Shown: in pieces, positions 19,030 through 28,558 of the stretch | Position numbering within the stretch: the first letter of the stretch is position 1 | Layout of the letters: each line of letters opens with the position of its first letter | Assembly: GCA_013299055.1 (NCBI GenBank) | Contig: JAAFKB010000005.1 | Location: 1 to 64,000 of the forward strand | Source: Sphaerotilus sp. | GTDB taxonomy: Bacteria; Pseudomonadota; Gammaproteobacteria; Burkholderiales; Burkholderiaceae_C | DNA: 64,000 bases | Direction of reading: 5' to 3' | The notes under the pieces: model-generated | What the model was told of the DNA's origin: nothing | Databases searched by the model: none | What the model saw: the letters and a program-made list of their open reading frames with translations, nothing else | Made by a program: the position numbers and the translations under genes

Positions 19030-21434
19030 GGGGTGTCTGTGTCGCCGCCAGGGGCGGTGGGTGGGACGGCCGCGGCCCGAGGGTCGCGCAGCAACTGATA
19101 GCCGGGGATATTGTCCTTCAAGACCGACAGCGCGTTCGTGCCCAGCCGGGACAGCCCGACCAGTTCGAGCTGCAGCATCAGCTGGGTCGAAGACGCCTGC
19201 AGGCTGGTCGACTGGCGCCGGGCGGCCACGCGGCCGATCCAGCAGCCTGCGTCGTACTCGAAGCCGACGATGGCGCCACTGACCCGCCGGTCCTTGAGGC
19301 TGTAGTCGAGCGCGCCGACGCCGTAGAGCCGGCCGTCGCAGGAGGATGCCGTGCGGCGGCGTGTGTCGTGGCCGAGCAGGCGTTGCACGGGGGCGAGCAG
19401 ATCGTCGATCGGCCACTGCCAGCCCAGCGCGAGCTGCTCGCTGGCACCGCGCTTGAGGCGGTGGCTGGCGTAGAGCGTGCGCAGCGGGCCGGGGGCGTAG
19501 CGCACGCTGGTGATGGTGCGCACCACACGGTCGGCGTCGGCGTTGAACTGCAGCGAGCTGTCCAGTGTCCAGTGCGGGATGGCGGTCAGCGAACCCTGCA
19601 CCAGCACGTCCGAGAAGCGGCTGGTGGACGTTTCGCCGTCGGCCGTGATGCGCTGGTCGGCGAGCCGGTAGCGTTGGGCGACGCCGAGCCGCGCCAGCTC
19701 CGCCCCCGTGTGCTGGTCGAGGTAGCGCGTGGTCAGGCCGCCCGTGACCTGGTGCGCGTCGGAGACGCGGTCCACGCCCGAGAACACGTTCTCCGAGAAC
19801 ACCGTGGTGGCGTTGAAATCGAGTGCGGCGCTGTCGAAGTTGGGCAGCGCCGACTGGTCGCGCCACGGCGTGTAGGCGTAGAGCAACCGCGGCTCCAGCG
19901 TCTGCGTCAGGGCACGGCCGAAGCCACGGGTCTCGCGGTCGAGCGACCAGGCGCTGTCCACGCTGATGCTGGGGATCACCCGGCCGGCGCGGGTGCGGCC
20001 GTCGCTCAGGGGCTGGCCCACCTGGTAGCCGGCGGCGTTGAAGCTGGCCTTGGGCGTGAGCCGCCAGCCCTCGTCGCCCAGCGGCAGCGCCACCTGCCCC
20101 AGCGCATGCACCCGGCTGCCGCCGGGGCGGGCCGGGTCGGTGTGGGTGAAGTGGTTGAACTCGGTCTGCAGCGACCACTGCAGCGGGCCGCCCCGGCTGC
20201 TCCACAGGGCGCCGAGCTGCGGCGTGCGCTGGTAGGGGGCGTCGATCTGGTTGCCCGTGCCGGTGTCCTGCAGCACCTGCCACTGCTGCAGCCGGGCATA
20301 GAGGTGCTGCTCCACCTCGCCCAGCCGGCCCACCTCCAGCCAGCGGCGCTGCTGCGACTGGACCGTGTTCGACAGCAGGCGCGGCGTGAGCGAGTCGGCG
20401 CCGCGCAGGCCGTCCTTCCAGTAGTTGTCGTCCGACACGCGCAGCGCGTGCCAGTCGTAGCGCACGCCGCTGGGCAGGTCGCCTTGCTGGGTCCAGCGCA
20501 GCGCCCAGCGGGTCTGGCCGCTGCCCAGGTCGTTGGGCAGCCAGAAACCGCCGAGTTCGCCACGCCAGCGTTCCCGCAGGTAGCGGAACTCGGTCTCCAG
20601 CGCCGCGCCGCGCTTGGTCAGCAGCGTGGGGGTGAGGGTGGCGTCCAGGTCCGGTGCGATGTTCCAGTAATAGGGCAGCGACAGGCCGAAGCCGGTGTTG
20701 CTCGACGTGGTGATCAGCGGCGGCAGCCAGCCGGACTTGCGCGCCTCCGTCACGGGAAAGCTCAGCACCGGGGCCGCCAGGATCGGCACGCCGTAGAAGC
20801 GCAGCACCGCCCCTTCGGCCACACCCTCGTTGGCGTCGAAGTCCAGCCGGACGCGGCGCGTCGTCAGCACCCACGGCGTGGTCTGGCCCTCGCCCTCGAC
20901 CAGCTCGCAGCTGCTGTAGGCCGCGCCGCGCACGACCATCCGGTTCTTGCCGATGAAGTCGACCCGGTCGGCGCGTCCGCCCGCCTGGGTGCGGCCGAGG
21001 TAGAAGCGCGGCTCCAGGAAATACCCCTCCTGGTGCTCGGTGTTGAGCGTCAGCGCGCTGCCCTGGTAGCGGTCGTCGCCACGCGCCAGCAGCACCTGCC
21101 CCGTGGCCTGGACCAGATCGTCACGCTGGCGGTATTCCATGTGGTCGGCCTGGAGCGTCAGCAGGCCCCGGCGCAGCTGGGCACGGCCGTCGGCCACCAG
21201 CGACTCGCCGGTCTGGCCGCTGAGCGAGTCGGCTTCGAGGTGGACGCGGTCGTCCTGTTCGGCGCCCACCACGGGCAGCCGCAGGCCCTGTGCGGTCCAG
21301 GTGGGCGGCGTGACCGGGCAGGACTGCGCGACAGCGGCCACCGGGGCCAGGGCGGCGAGCCAGACCAGCACCGGCACACCGGCACGGCCCGACCAGGAGC
21401 GGTGGATGTCAGCAGGGGCAGGGCGGTTCGGCAC
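19026..21434 (-). CDS. lptD: LPS-assembly protein LptD
   Basis: RVHLEADSLSGQTGESLVADGRAQLRRGLLTLQADHMEYRQRDDLVQATGQVLLARGDDRYQG... and a long beta-barrel C-terminus; followed by surA. Confidence 0.95.
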   Translation of the reverse strand: MPNRPAPADIHRSWSGRAGVPVLVWLAALAPVAAVAQSCPVTPPTWTAQGLRLPVVGAEQDDRVHLEADSLSGQTGESLVADGRAQLRRGLLTLQADHMEYRQRDDLVQATGQVLLARGDDRYQGSALTLNTEHQEGYFLEPRFYLGRTQAGGRADRVDFIGKNRMVVRGAAYSSCELVEGEGQTTPWVLTTRRVRLDFDANEGVAEGAVLRFYGVPILAAPVLSFPVTEARKSGWLPPLITTSSNTGFGLSLPYYWNIAPDLDATLTPTLLTKRGAALETEFRYLRERWRGELGGFWLPNDLGSGQTRWALRWTQQGDLPSGVRYDWHALRVSDDNYWKDGLRGADSLTPRLLSNTVQSQQRRWLEVGRLGEVEQHLYARLQQWQVLQDTGTGNQIDAPYQRTPQLGALWSSRGGPLQWSLQTEFNHFTHTDPARPGGSRVHALGQVALPLGDEGWRLTPKASFNAAGYQVGQPLSDGRTRAGRVIPSISVDSAWSLDRETRGFGRALTQTLEPRLLYAYTPWRDQSALPNFDSAALDFNATTVFSENVFSGVDRVSDAHQVTGGLTTRYLDQHTGAELARLGVAQRYRLADQRITADGETSTSRFSDVLVQGSLTAIPHWTLDSSLQFNADADRVVRTITSVRYAPGPLRTLYASHRLKRGASEQLALGWQWPIDDLLAPVQRLLGHDTRRRTASSCDGRLYGVGALDYSLKDRRVSGAIVGFEYDAGCWIGRVAARRQSTSLQASSTQLMLQLELVGLSRLGTNALSVLKDNIPGYQLLRDPRAAAVPPTAPGGDTDTP

Positions 21435-21499
21435 GGAGGGCGGTGGGGTGCCCGCAGGGGGCAGCTCGCTAGAATCGGTCGATTATTTCATGCTCCGAG

Positions 21500-22591
21500 A
21501 TGGCCCCCGTGACCCCTGCTGATGCCTCGACCTCCATCCCCTGGCCCGACGACCAGCGCCGCGCTGCCTTCGCCACCTGGCTGGCCGCACAGGCCGACCC
21601 CCACGGCCTGCGCCCCGACACCCTGCGCCCGGCCAGCGCCGACGCGAGCTTCCGGCGCTACTTCCGCGTGGACGCCGCAGATGGCGGGTCGTCGCGGGTC
21701 ATCATGGACGCACCCCCCGAGCGCGAGGACTGCCGCCCCTTCGTGCAGATCGCCGGCTTGCTGCGCCAGGGTGGACTGCACGCGCCCGAGGTGCTGGCGT
21801 GGGACGAGGCGCAAGGGTTCCTGCTGCTGAGCGACCTGGGCGAGCGCACCTTGCTGGCCGAGCTGCAGGCGCAGGACTTCACCACCACCGCTGGCCTGAA
21901 GGTGGCCGACGCGCACTACCAGGGTGCGCTCGACACGCTGGTGCGGCTGCAGCAGATCCCGGCGCAAGGGCAGGTGCCGGCCTATGACGCCGCGCTGCTG
22001 CGCCGCGAGCTGGACCTCTTCCCCGAGTGGTACATCCGCCGCCACCGCCAGTTCACGCTCGACAGCACGCAGCAGCAGGTGCTCGAAGAGGCGCTGCAGA
22101 CCATCGTCCGCGTCTGCGAAGCGCAGCCGGCCGTGCTGGTCCACCGCGACTTCCACAGCCGCAACCTGATGGCCAGCACCGATCCGGCCATGCCCGGCGT
22201 GCTCGACTTCCAGGACGCGGTCTGGGGGCCGGTGACGTATGACGTGGTCTCGCTGCTGCGCGACGCCTACATCGAGTGGGACGAATCCATCCAGATCGAC
22301 TGGGCCGTGCGCTACTGGGAGCGGGCGCGCAAGGCGGGGCTGCCGGTCGCCGACGACTTCGGCACCTTCTGGCGCGACTACGAGTGGATGGGGCTGCAGC
22401 GCCACCTGAAGGTGCTGGGCATCTTCTCGCGGCTCTGCCACCGCGACGGCAAGGCCGGCTACCTCCAGGACATCCCGCTCGTCTGGCGCAACGCCCACCA
22501 TGTGGCCTCGCGCTACTCGGTGCTGCGCCCGCTGTCGCGGCTGCTGGAGGCGCTGGAGAACGTCGAGGTCAAGACGGGCTACACCTTCTGA
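21500..22591 (+). CDS. amgK: Aminoglycoside-phosphotransferase-fold sugar kinase, AmgK-like (N-acetylmuramate/GlcNAc anomeric kinase)
   Basis: ASFRRYFRV...VIMDAPPEREDCRPFVQIAGLL...FLLLSDLGERTLL...VLVHRDFHSRNLM...GVLDFQDAVWGPVTYDVVSLLRDAYIEW; divergent from lptD as in AmgK loci. Confidence 0.85.
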   Translation: MAPVTPADASTSIPWPDDQRRAAFATWLAAQADPHGLRPDTLRPASADASFRRYFRVDAADGGSSRVIMDAPPEREDCRPFVQIAGLLRQGGLHAPEVLAWDEAQGFLLLSDLGERTLLAELQAQDFTTTAGLKVADAHYQGALDTLVRLQQIPAQGQVPAYDAALLRRELDLFPEWYIRRHRQFTLDSTQQQVLEEALQTIVRVCEAQPAVLVHRDFHSRNLMASTDPAMPGVLDFQDAVWGPVTYDVVSLLRDAYIEWDESIQIDWAVRYWERARKAGLPVADDFGTFWRDYEWMGLQRHLKVLGIFSRLCHRDGKAGYLQDIPLVWRNAHHVASRYSVLRPLSRLLEALENVEVKTGYTF

Positions 22592-22605
22592 CCGGGCCAG
22601 GCACC

Positions 22606-23856
22606 GTGCGCAGCTTCTGGCGCGACCTGTCGCTGTCCGCCATCGTCGCGGGCTTCGTGGCCGTGCTGGTGGGCGTGACCAGCTCGATCGTGGTCGTCTT
22701 CCAGGCCGCGCAGGCGCTGGGCGCGACGCCGGCGCAAGTCACCTCATGGATCTGGGCCATCGGCGTCGGCACCGGGCTGACCAGCATCGGCCTGAGCGTC
22801 TGGTACCGCCGCCCGGTGCTCACCGCCTGGGCGACGCCGGGGGCGGCGATGCTGGTGAGTGCGGCGGCCGGCGTGACGATGCCCGAGGCGGTCGGCGGGT
22901 TCATCGTCAGCGCGGTGCTCATCACGCTGTCGGGCGCGACCGGCCTGTTCGCCCGCGTGATGGACCGCATTCCGCAGCCGCTGGCGGCCGGGCTGCTGGG
23001 CGGCGTGCTGGCGCGGTTTGCGCTGGATGCGTTCGGTGCGCTGCCGGGCGATCCCGGGCTGGTGGGCGCGATGTTCCTGTCCTACCTGCTCGGGCGGCGG
23101 TTCTGGCCGCGTTACGCCGTGCCGGGCGTGCTGGCGATGGGGCTGGGTGTCGCGTGGGCGCTGGGGCAACTGCACCTGGACGCGGTGGACTGGCGGCTCG
23201 GCGCACCCGTCTGGACCACGCCCGAGTTCACCCTGCGTGGCCTGTTCGGCGTGGCGCTGCCGCTGTTCGTGGTGACGATGGCGTCGCAGAACCTGCCCGG
23301 TGTCGCGGCTCAGCGCGCCGCGGGCTATGACACGCCCGTCTCCCCGGTCATCGCCACGACCGGTCTGGCCACGCTGTTGCTGGCCCCGTTCGGCGGCTAT
23401 GCGCTCAACCTGGCGGCCATCACGGCCTCCATCTGCATGGGCCGCGAGGCGCACGAAGACCCGGCGCGGCGCTGGCCGTCGGCGGTGATGGCGGGGGTCT
23501 TCTACCTCGGCGTCGGGCTGGCGGCGGGTGCGGTGGCCGGGCTGATCGGGGCGTTCCCGAAGGCGCTGGTGCTGGCGGTGGCGGGCTTCGCGCTGCTGGG
23601 CACGATCGGCGGTGGACTCGGTGTGGCGATGGCCGATCTGCGCTGGCGCGAGCCGGCGCTGGTGACGTTCCTGGTGACGCTCAGCGGGCTGTCGCTGCTG
23701 GGGATCGGGTCGGCGTTCTGGGGCGTGGTGGCGGGCGCTGTCTGCGTGGCGATCACCGCGCCTCGCGCCGCAACTCCCGCTGCAGATACAGGTACAGCCC
23801 CTCCACCTTCTCCCGCGCCCAGGGCGTCTGCCGCAGGAACTTCAGGCTCGACTTGA
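22606..23856 (+). CDS. benE: Benzoate/H+ symporter BenE family transporter
   Basis: [48 protein letters not shown]...[68 protein letters not shown]. Confidence 0.93.
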   Translation: MRSFWRDLSLSAIVAGFVAVLVGVTSSIVVVFQAAQALGATPAQVTSWIWAIGVGTGLTSIGLSVWYRRPVLTAWATPGAAMLVSAAAGVTMPEAVGGFIVSAVLITLSGATGLFARVMDRIPQPLAAGLLGGVLARFALDAFGALPGDPGLVGAMFLSYLLGRRFWPRYAVPGVLAMGLGVAWALGQLHLDAVDWRLGAPVWTTPEFTLRGLFGVALPLFVVTMASQNLPGVAAQRAAGYDTPVSPVIATTGLATLLLAPFGGYALNLAAITASICMGREAHEDPARRWPSAVMAGVFYLGVGLAAGAVAGLIGAFPKALVLAVAGFALLGTIGGGLGVAMADLRWREPALVTFLVTLSGLSLLGIGSAFWGVVAGAVCVAITAPRAATPAADTGTAPPPSPAPRASAAGTSGST

Positions 23857-24025
23857 CGCTCGGGTTGCTGGCGAAGCAGCGCGCCGGCACGCGCTCGTTC
23901 AGCCCGTCCCAGCCGTAGTGGTCGGCGAGTTCGGTGACGATGCGCTCCAGGGTCAGGCCGTGGAGCGGGTTGCGGGGCTGGGCGGGCGGAGCCGCTGGCG
24001 GGGCAGGGGTGGCGGGATCGTGCAT
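23753..24025 (-). CDS. VF530/DUF2132 family small protein
   Basis: [61 protein letters not shown]; family-typical. Confidence 0.88.
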   Translation of the reverse strand: MHDPATPAPPAAPPAQPRNPLHGLTLERIVTELADHYGWDGLNERVPARCFASNPSVKSSLKFLRQTPWAREKVEGLYLYLQRELRREAR

Positions 24026-24123
24026 CGGCGGGATTCTGCCTGTGGGGCTTCGCCCGGCGGAGTCTCTCGCCTCGCTATCATCCGCCCCCGCTTGCTCCAT
24101 TCCGCGCTCCCCGCGCGTCCCCC

Positions 24124-26196
24124 ATGGCCGAAGCCCCCGCCACCCTCAACCCCGCCCAGCTCGAAGCCGTCTACCACCTGCACAGCCCCTGTCTCGTGCT
24201 GGCCGGCGCCGGTTCGGGCAAGACGCGGGTGATCACGCACAAGATCGCCCGGCTGCTGCAGGAAGGCATCGCGCCCTCGCAGATCGGTGCCATCACCTTC
24301 ACCAACAAGGCGGCACAGGAAATGCGCGAGCGGGCGCGGGCGCTGGTGGGGGCGCGGGCGTCGAAGGACCTGCTGATCGCGACGTTCCATTCGCTCGGTG
24401 TCCGGCTGCTGCGCGAGGACGGCGAGCGGCTCGGGCTGAAGCCGAAGTTCTCGATCCTGGACGCGGACGACGTGCTCGGCGTGCTGCGCGACGCGGGCGC
24501 CACCACCGACGCCAAGCTCGCCCGGAGCTGGCAGTGGACCATCAGCCTGTGGAAGAACAACGGCCTCAGTCACGAACAGGCCGAGGCCGCAGCGAAGGAC
24601 GACGACGAGCGCATCGCCGCCCGCGTGATGAAGCTCTACGAGGAGCGGCTGCTGGCGTATTCGGCGGTGGATTTCGACGACCTGATCAGCCTGCCGCTGA
24701 AGCTGCTGCAGACCGACGAGGAAACCCGCCTGAAGTGGCAGCGCAAGCTGCGTCACGTGCTCGTCGACGAATACCAGGACACCAACGCCACCCAATATGA
24801 CCTGCTCAAGGCGCTGGTCGGGCAGGACGGCATCTTCACCGCCGTGGGCGACGACGACCAGAGCATCTACGGCTGGCGCGGCGCGACGATCGAGAACCTC
24901 AAGCGCCTGCCGCTGGACTACCCGAACCTCAAGGTCATCCCGCTGGAGCAGAACTACCGCTCCACCAGCGCCATCCTGACCGCGGCGAACAACGTCATCG
25001 CGCTGAATCCCAAGATCTTCCAGAAGAAACTGTGGAGCGATCTGGGCGAGGGCGAGCCGGTGAAGGTGGTGGAGTCGGACCAGGAAGAGCACGAGGCCGA
25101 GCGTGCCGTGACCCGGATCATGGCCATCCGCGCCAACACCACGGGCGAATACACCGGCATCACCGAGTGGAAGGACTTCGCCATCCTCTACCGCGCCAAC
25201 CACCAGAGCCGCAAGCTCGAAGAGGCGCTGCGCAAGGCCCAGATTCCCTACAAGGTGTCGGGCGGCCAGAGTTTCTTCGACCGCGCCGAGATCAAGGACC
25301 TGTGCGGCTGGCTGCGGCTGCTGGTGAACCAGGACGACGACCCGGCCTTCCTGCGCGCCGTGACCACGCCCAAGCGCGGCATCGGCCACACGACGCTGGC
25401 GGCCTTGAGCGATTTCGCCGGCAAATGGCGCGTGAGCCTGTTCGAGGCGCTGTTCCAGGAGTCGCTGGGCACAGCGTTGAGCGGCAAGGCGGTCGGTTCG
25501 CTGCACGAGTTCGGCCGGTATGTGAACGACCTCGAATACCGCGCCCGCCAGACTGTCGGCGCCGAAGCGGCCAAGCCGATGCTGATGGAGTGGCTCACCG
25601 ACCTCGGCTACGAGCAGCACCTGCTCGACAACGAGGAGAACCCCAAGGTCGCCGCGGCCCGCTGGTCGAACGTGATCGACTTCATCGACTGGGTGGCCAA
25701 ACGCTGCGGCGGCGAGATCGACAACGATGGCGGCATGGCGGTGGAGACGCAGAAGAAGAGCGTGCTGGAGGTGGCGCAGTCGATCAGCGTGATCCTGAGC
25801 CTGGCCGAGCGCGGCGAGCAGGACCAGAACCTCGTCACGCTGTCCACGCTGCACGCCAGCAAGGGGCTGGAGTGGCCGCACGTCGTGCTGGTGGGTGTCA
25901 ACGAAGGCACGCTGCCGTTCAAGCGCGACGAGGAGGACATGACGGCGGAGCGGCTCGAAGAGGAGCGCCGCCTGATGTACGTGGGCATCACGCGGGCACG
26001 CCGCACGCTGCTGGTGTCGACCTTGCTGCGGCAAAAGCGCGGGCGCGAGATCAAGCGGGCGTTTCCCAGCCGCTTCATCGCGGAGATGAAACTTGATGAA
26101 CAGGTGGTCAAGCAGAACCCGCGAGACCGGATCGCGGCACAGCGGGCGGCGTTCGCGGCCCGGGCGGCGCAGCAGGCGGGCAAGCCGGTGGTGTGA
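24124..26196 (+). CDS. rep: ATP-dependent DNA helicase Rep (UvrD/Rep SF1A)
   Basis: [38 protein letters not shown] (Walker A), [44 protein letters not shown]. Confidence 0.96.
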   Translation: MAEAPATLNPAQLEAVYHLHSPCLVLAGAGSGKTRVITHKIARLLQEGIAPSQIGAITFTNKAAQEMRERARALVGARASKDLLIATFHSLGVRLLREDGERLGLKPKFSILDADDVLGVLRDAGATTDAKLARSWQWTISLWKNNGLSHEQAEAAAKDDDERIAARVMKLYEERLLAYSAVDFDDLISLPLKLLQTDEETRLKWQRKLRHVLVDEYQDTNATQYDLLKALVGQDGIFTAVGDDDQSIYGWRGATIENLKRLPLDYPNLKVIPLEQNYRSTSAILTAANNVIALNPKIFQKKLWSDLGEGEPVKVVESDQEEHEAERAVTRIMAIRANTTGEYTGITEWKDFAILYRANHQSRKLEEALRKAQIPYKVSGGQSFFDRAEIKDLCGWLRLLVNQDDDPAFLRAVTTPKRGIGHTTLAALSDFAGKWRVSLFEALFQESLGTALSGKAVGSLHEFGRYVNDLEYRARQTVGAEAAKPMLMEWLTDLGYEQHLLDNEENPKVAAARWSNVIDFIDWVAKRCGGEIDNDGGMAVETQKKSVLEVAQSISVILSLAERGEQDQNLVTLSTLHASKGLEWPHVVLVGVNEGTLPFKRDEEDMTAERLEEERRLMYVGITRARRTLLVSTLLRQKRGREIKRAFPSRFIAEMKLDEQVVKQNPRDRIAAQRAAFAARAAQQAGKPVV

Positions 26197-26211
26197 TCGG
26201 GGGGAGAGGCC

Positions 26212-28059
26212 TCAGGTGCTGACCATGGGCAGCGTCGGCAGGCTGGGGAAGGGGAGCATGGCGGGCGGCCGTGCGGGCGCGGGCGGCGGCGAGAACGTGT
26301 CCACCACCAGCCGGTGCTGCACCCTGGCGTGGCTGAGCACCTGCGCCATCGTGCTCGCGTCCAGCGGGTGTGACAGCAGGTGACCCTGGAATTCGTCACA
26401 GCCGTGGTGGCGCAGGAAATCGAGCTGCTCCTCGCGCTCGACCCCTTCCGCCACGACACGCAGTCCGAGCGAATGCCCCATGCCGATGACCGCTGCAGCG
26501 ACCTTGGCACCGCTGCCCTGCAGCGTGGCGAGGAAGCAGCGGTCGATCTTCAGCTCGTCCAGCGGCAGCCGACTCAGCCGCGCCAGCGAGGAGTAGCCGC
26601 TGCCGAAGTCGTCCACCGCGATGCGCACCCCCGCCGCACGCAGGGCCTGCAGCCGCTCGCCCAGGCGCTCGGTGTCGTGCATCAGGGCGGGTTCGGTCAG
26701 CTCCAGCGTCAGCGTGCCACCGGGCAGGCCGTGGTCGACCAGTGCCTTGAGCACCCCCGCCACGAACCCGGGCTGCACCACCTCCAGCCGCGACACGTTG
26801 ACGGCGACACGCGGCACGTCCAGCCCCTGGTCGCGCCACTGGCGGATCTGCCGGCAGGTGTGGTCCAGCACCCAGGCACCCAGGCGGGTGATGAGGCCGG
26901 TGTCTTCGGCCAGGGTGATGAACTCGGTCGGCTCGATCTGGCCGAGGTCGCGGTCGTGCCAGCGCAGCAGCGCCTCGGCCCCGGTGAGCGCGCCGGTGTG
27001 CAGATCGGCCTGCGGCTGGAACTGCAGCGTGAAGGCCGACTGCGCCAGCGCCCGGCGCAGCGCCCCTTCGAGCTGCAGCCGGCGCATCGCCCCGCGGCCC
27101 AGGGTCGGACCGTAGGCGACGCAGCCGTTGCGGCCCTGCCGACGGGCTTCGTGCAGGGCCAGCGTGGCGTGGCGCTCCAGTGTCTCGACCTGGTGACCGT
27201 CGTGCGGAAACACCGCCACCCCCGCACAGCCCCCCACCACCAGCCGGTGGTCGCCCACGTCGACGGGGTCATCCAGCCGCTGCAGCAGCTCGCAGGCCAG
27301 CGCCTGGGCGTCCGTGGAACGCTGCAGCGGTGCGGCGATCACCGCCAGCCCTTCGTCCCCGCGCACCAGCTGCAGCCGCAGACGGCCGGCATGGCGGGCT
27401 TCGATGGCGACCAGGGCCACCTGCAGGCGCTGCGCGATGGCCTGGTGCAGCGCGGTGCGCAGGTCGGCCCCGAGGGTCAGCGTCACCTCATCGAAACGCG
27501 ACAGGCCCAGCAGCACCAGCGCGCCGAGGTGCGCGCGGACGCTGGCGCGTTGCAGCACGCGGCCCAGGGGGGGCTGCAGCGCGGGCAGCGTCACATCCGG
27601 CAGGGCACCGACCTCGGGCCGCCAGCGTCCCAGGTGGGCCACGACCCGAACCAGTTCGTCGGTCTGGTCGCTGGCCACGACCAGCGAGACGGCCCCGGCG
27701 TCGAGCGCACCGTGGCGCAGGGCGGCCGCATCGTCGCCCGTGTGCAGATCGAGCCAGGCCACCATTGGCGCGGCGTGGGCTGGCTCGGCACCGCCCGAGC
27801 GTGTCGGAGGGTGCCGTGTGCTGAACTGGCAGACCACCACGTCGGCTGGCACTCCCGCCGCCGCGCCCGCCTCGCCTGGCAGCACGGGTTGCAGGCCGTG
27901 GTCCAGCAAGGCCTTGGCCAGCCGTGCCCGCCAGGCGGTGCTGACCTGCAGCAGCACCCGCGTCGGGGGAGTGGGGCCACTGCGCACGGCATCCAGCACG
28001 GGCGGTGCACCGCGGTACCCTGCCAGTCCGCCGGTGAAGAAGTGGGAGAAGGCAACCAT
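26212..28059 (-). CDS. EAL-domain phosphodiesterase with degenerate GGDEF and REC-like N-terminal region
   Basis: EAL motifs GAEALLRW, VNVSRLEV, LELTEPALM, DDFGSGYSSLARLSRLPLDELKID, VVAEGVE; GGDEF position reads RGDEG. Confidence 0.88.
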   Translation of the reverse strand: MVAFSHFFTGGLAGYRGAPPVLDAVRSGPTPPTRVLLQVSTAWRARLAKALLDHGLQPVLPGEAGAAAGVPADVVVCQFSTRHPPTRSGGAEPAHAAPMVAWLDLHTGDDAAALRHGALDAGAVSLVVASDQTDELVRVVAHLGRWRPEVGALPDVTLPALQPPLGRVLQRASVRAHLGALVLLGLSRFDEVTLTLGADLRTALHQAIAQRLQVALVAIEARHAGRLRLQLVRGDEGLAVIAAPLQRSTDAQALACELLQRLDDPVDVGDHRLVVGGCAGVAVFPHDGHQVETLERHATLALHEARRQGRNGCVAYGPTLGRGAMRRLQLEGALRRALAQSAFTLQFQPQADLHTGALTGAEALLRWHDRDLGQIEPTEFITLAEDTGLITRLGAWVLDHTCRQIRQWRDQGLDVPRVAVNVSRLEVVQPGFVAGVLKALVDHGLPGGTLTLELTEPALMHDTERLGERLQALRAAGVRIAVDDFGSGYSSLARLSRLPLDELKIDRCFLATLQGSGAKVAAAVIGMGHSLGLRVVAEGVEREEQLDFLRHHGCDEFQGHLLSHPLDASTMAQVLSHARVQHRLVVDTFSPPPAPARPPAMLPFPSLPTLPMVST

Positions 28060-28195
28060 GCCTGCTTATCGGAGTCGGCTGGATAGGCTTGATCCCTGCC
28101 AGCCCGGCCCGACGGCGTCTGCCGTGCGGCGGCCCTACAATCCGTCGCTTTGTCGACCCTGACAACCCAGTCCTTTTCCGCCGAGGAGCCAGAAC

Positions 28196-28522
28196 GTGTT
28201 CATTTCCAATGCCTACGCACAGACCGCAGGTGCCGCAACCGGTGGTGCCATGTCGTCCCTGACGCAGATGCTGCCGCTGGTGCTGATGTTCGTGGTGCTG
28301 TACTTCATCATGATCCGCCCGCAGATGAAGAAGCAGAAGGAGCACAAGGCCATGATCGACGCCATCGCCAAGGGCGACGAGGTCGTCACCGCGGGCGGTC
28401 TGCTGGCCCGCATCACCAAGGTCGACGAGCAGTACGTGTCGGCCGAAGTCGCCGGCAACGTCGTCGTGCAGTTCCAGCGCAGCGCGGTGGTCCAGGTTCT
28501 GCCCAAGGGCACGATCAAATAA
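28196..28522 (+). CDS. yajC: Preprotein translocase subunit YajC
   Basis: GTG start; LPLVLMFVVLYFIMIRPQMKKQKEHKAMIDAIAKGDEVVTAGGLLARITKV; followed by secD/secF. Confidence 0.96.
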   Translation: MFISNAYAQTAGAATGGAMSSLTQMLPLVLMFVVLYFIMIRPQMKKQKEHKAMIDAIAKGDEVVTAGGLLARITKVDEQYVSAEVAGNVVVQFQRSAVVQVLPKGTIK

Positions 28523-28558
28523 TCCAGAGAGCGCGCCTGTTCCAGGCCTGTCAGCACG

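Noticed and set aside
17644-20874. 1076-aa minus ORF as a single protein
   Set aside because: N-terminal part is an out-of-frame reading of lptD; SurA starts at 19029
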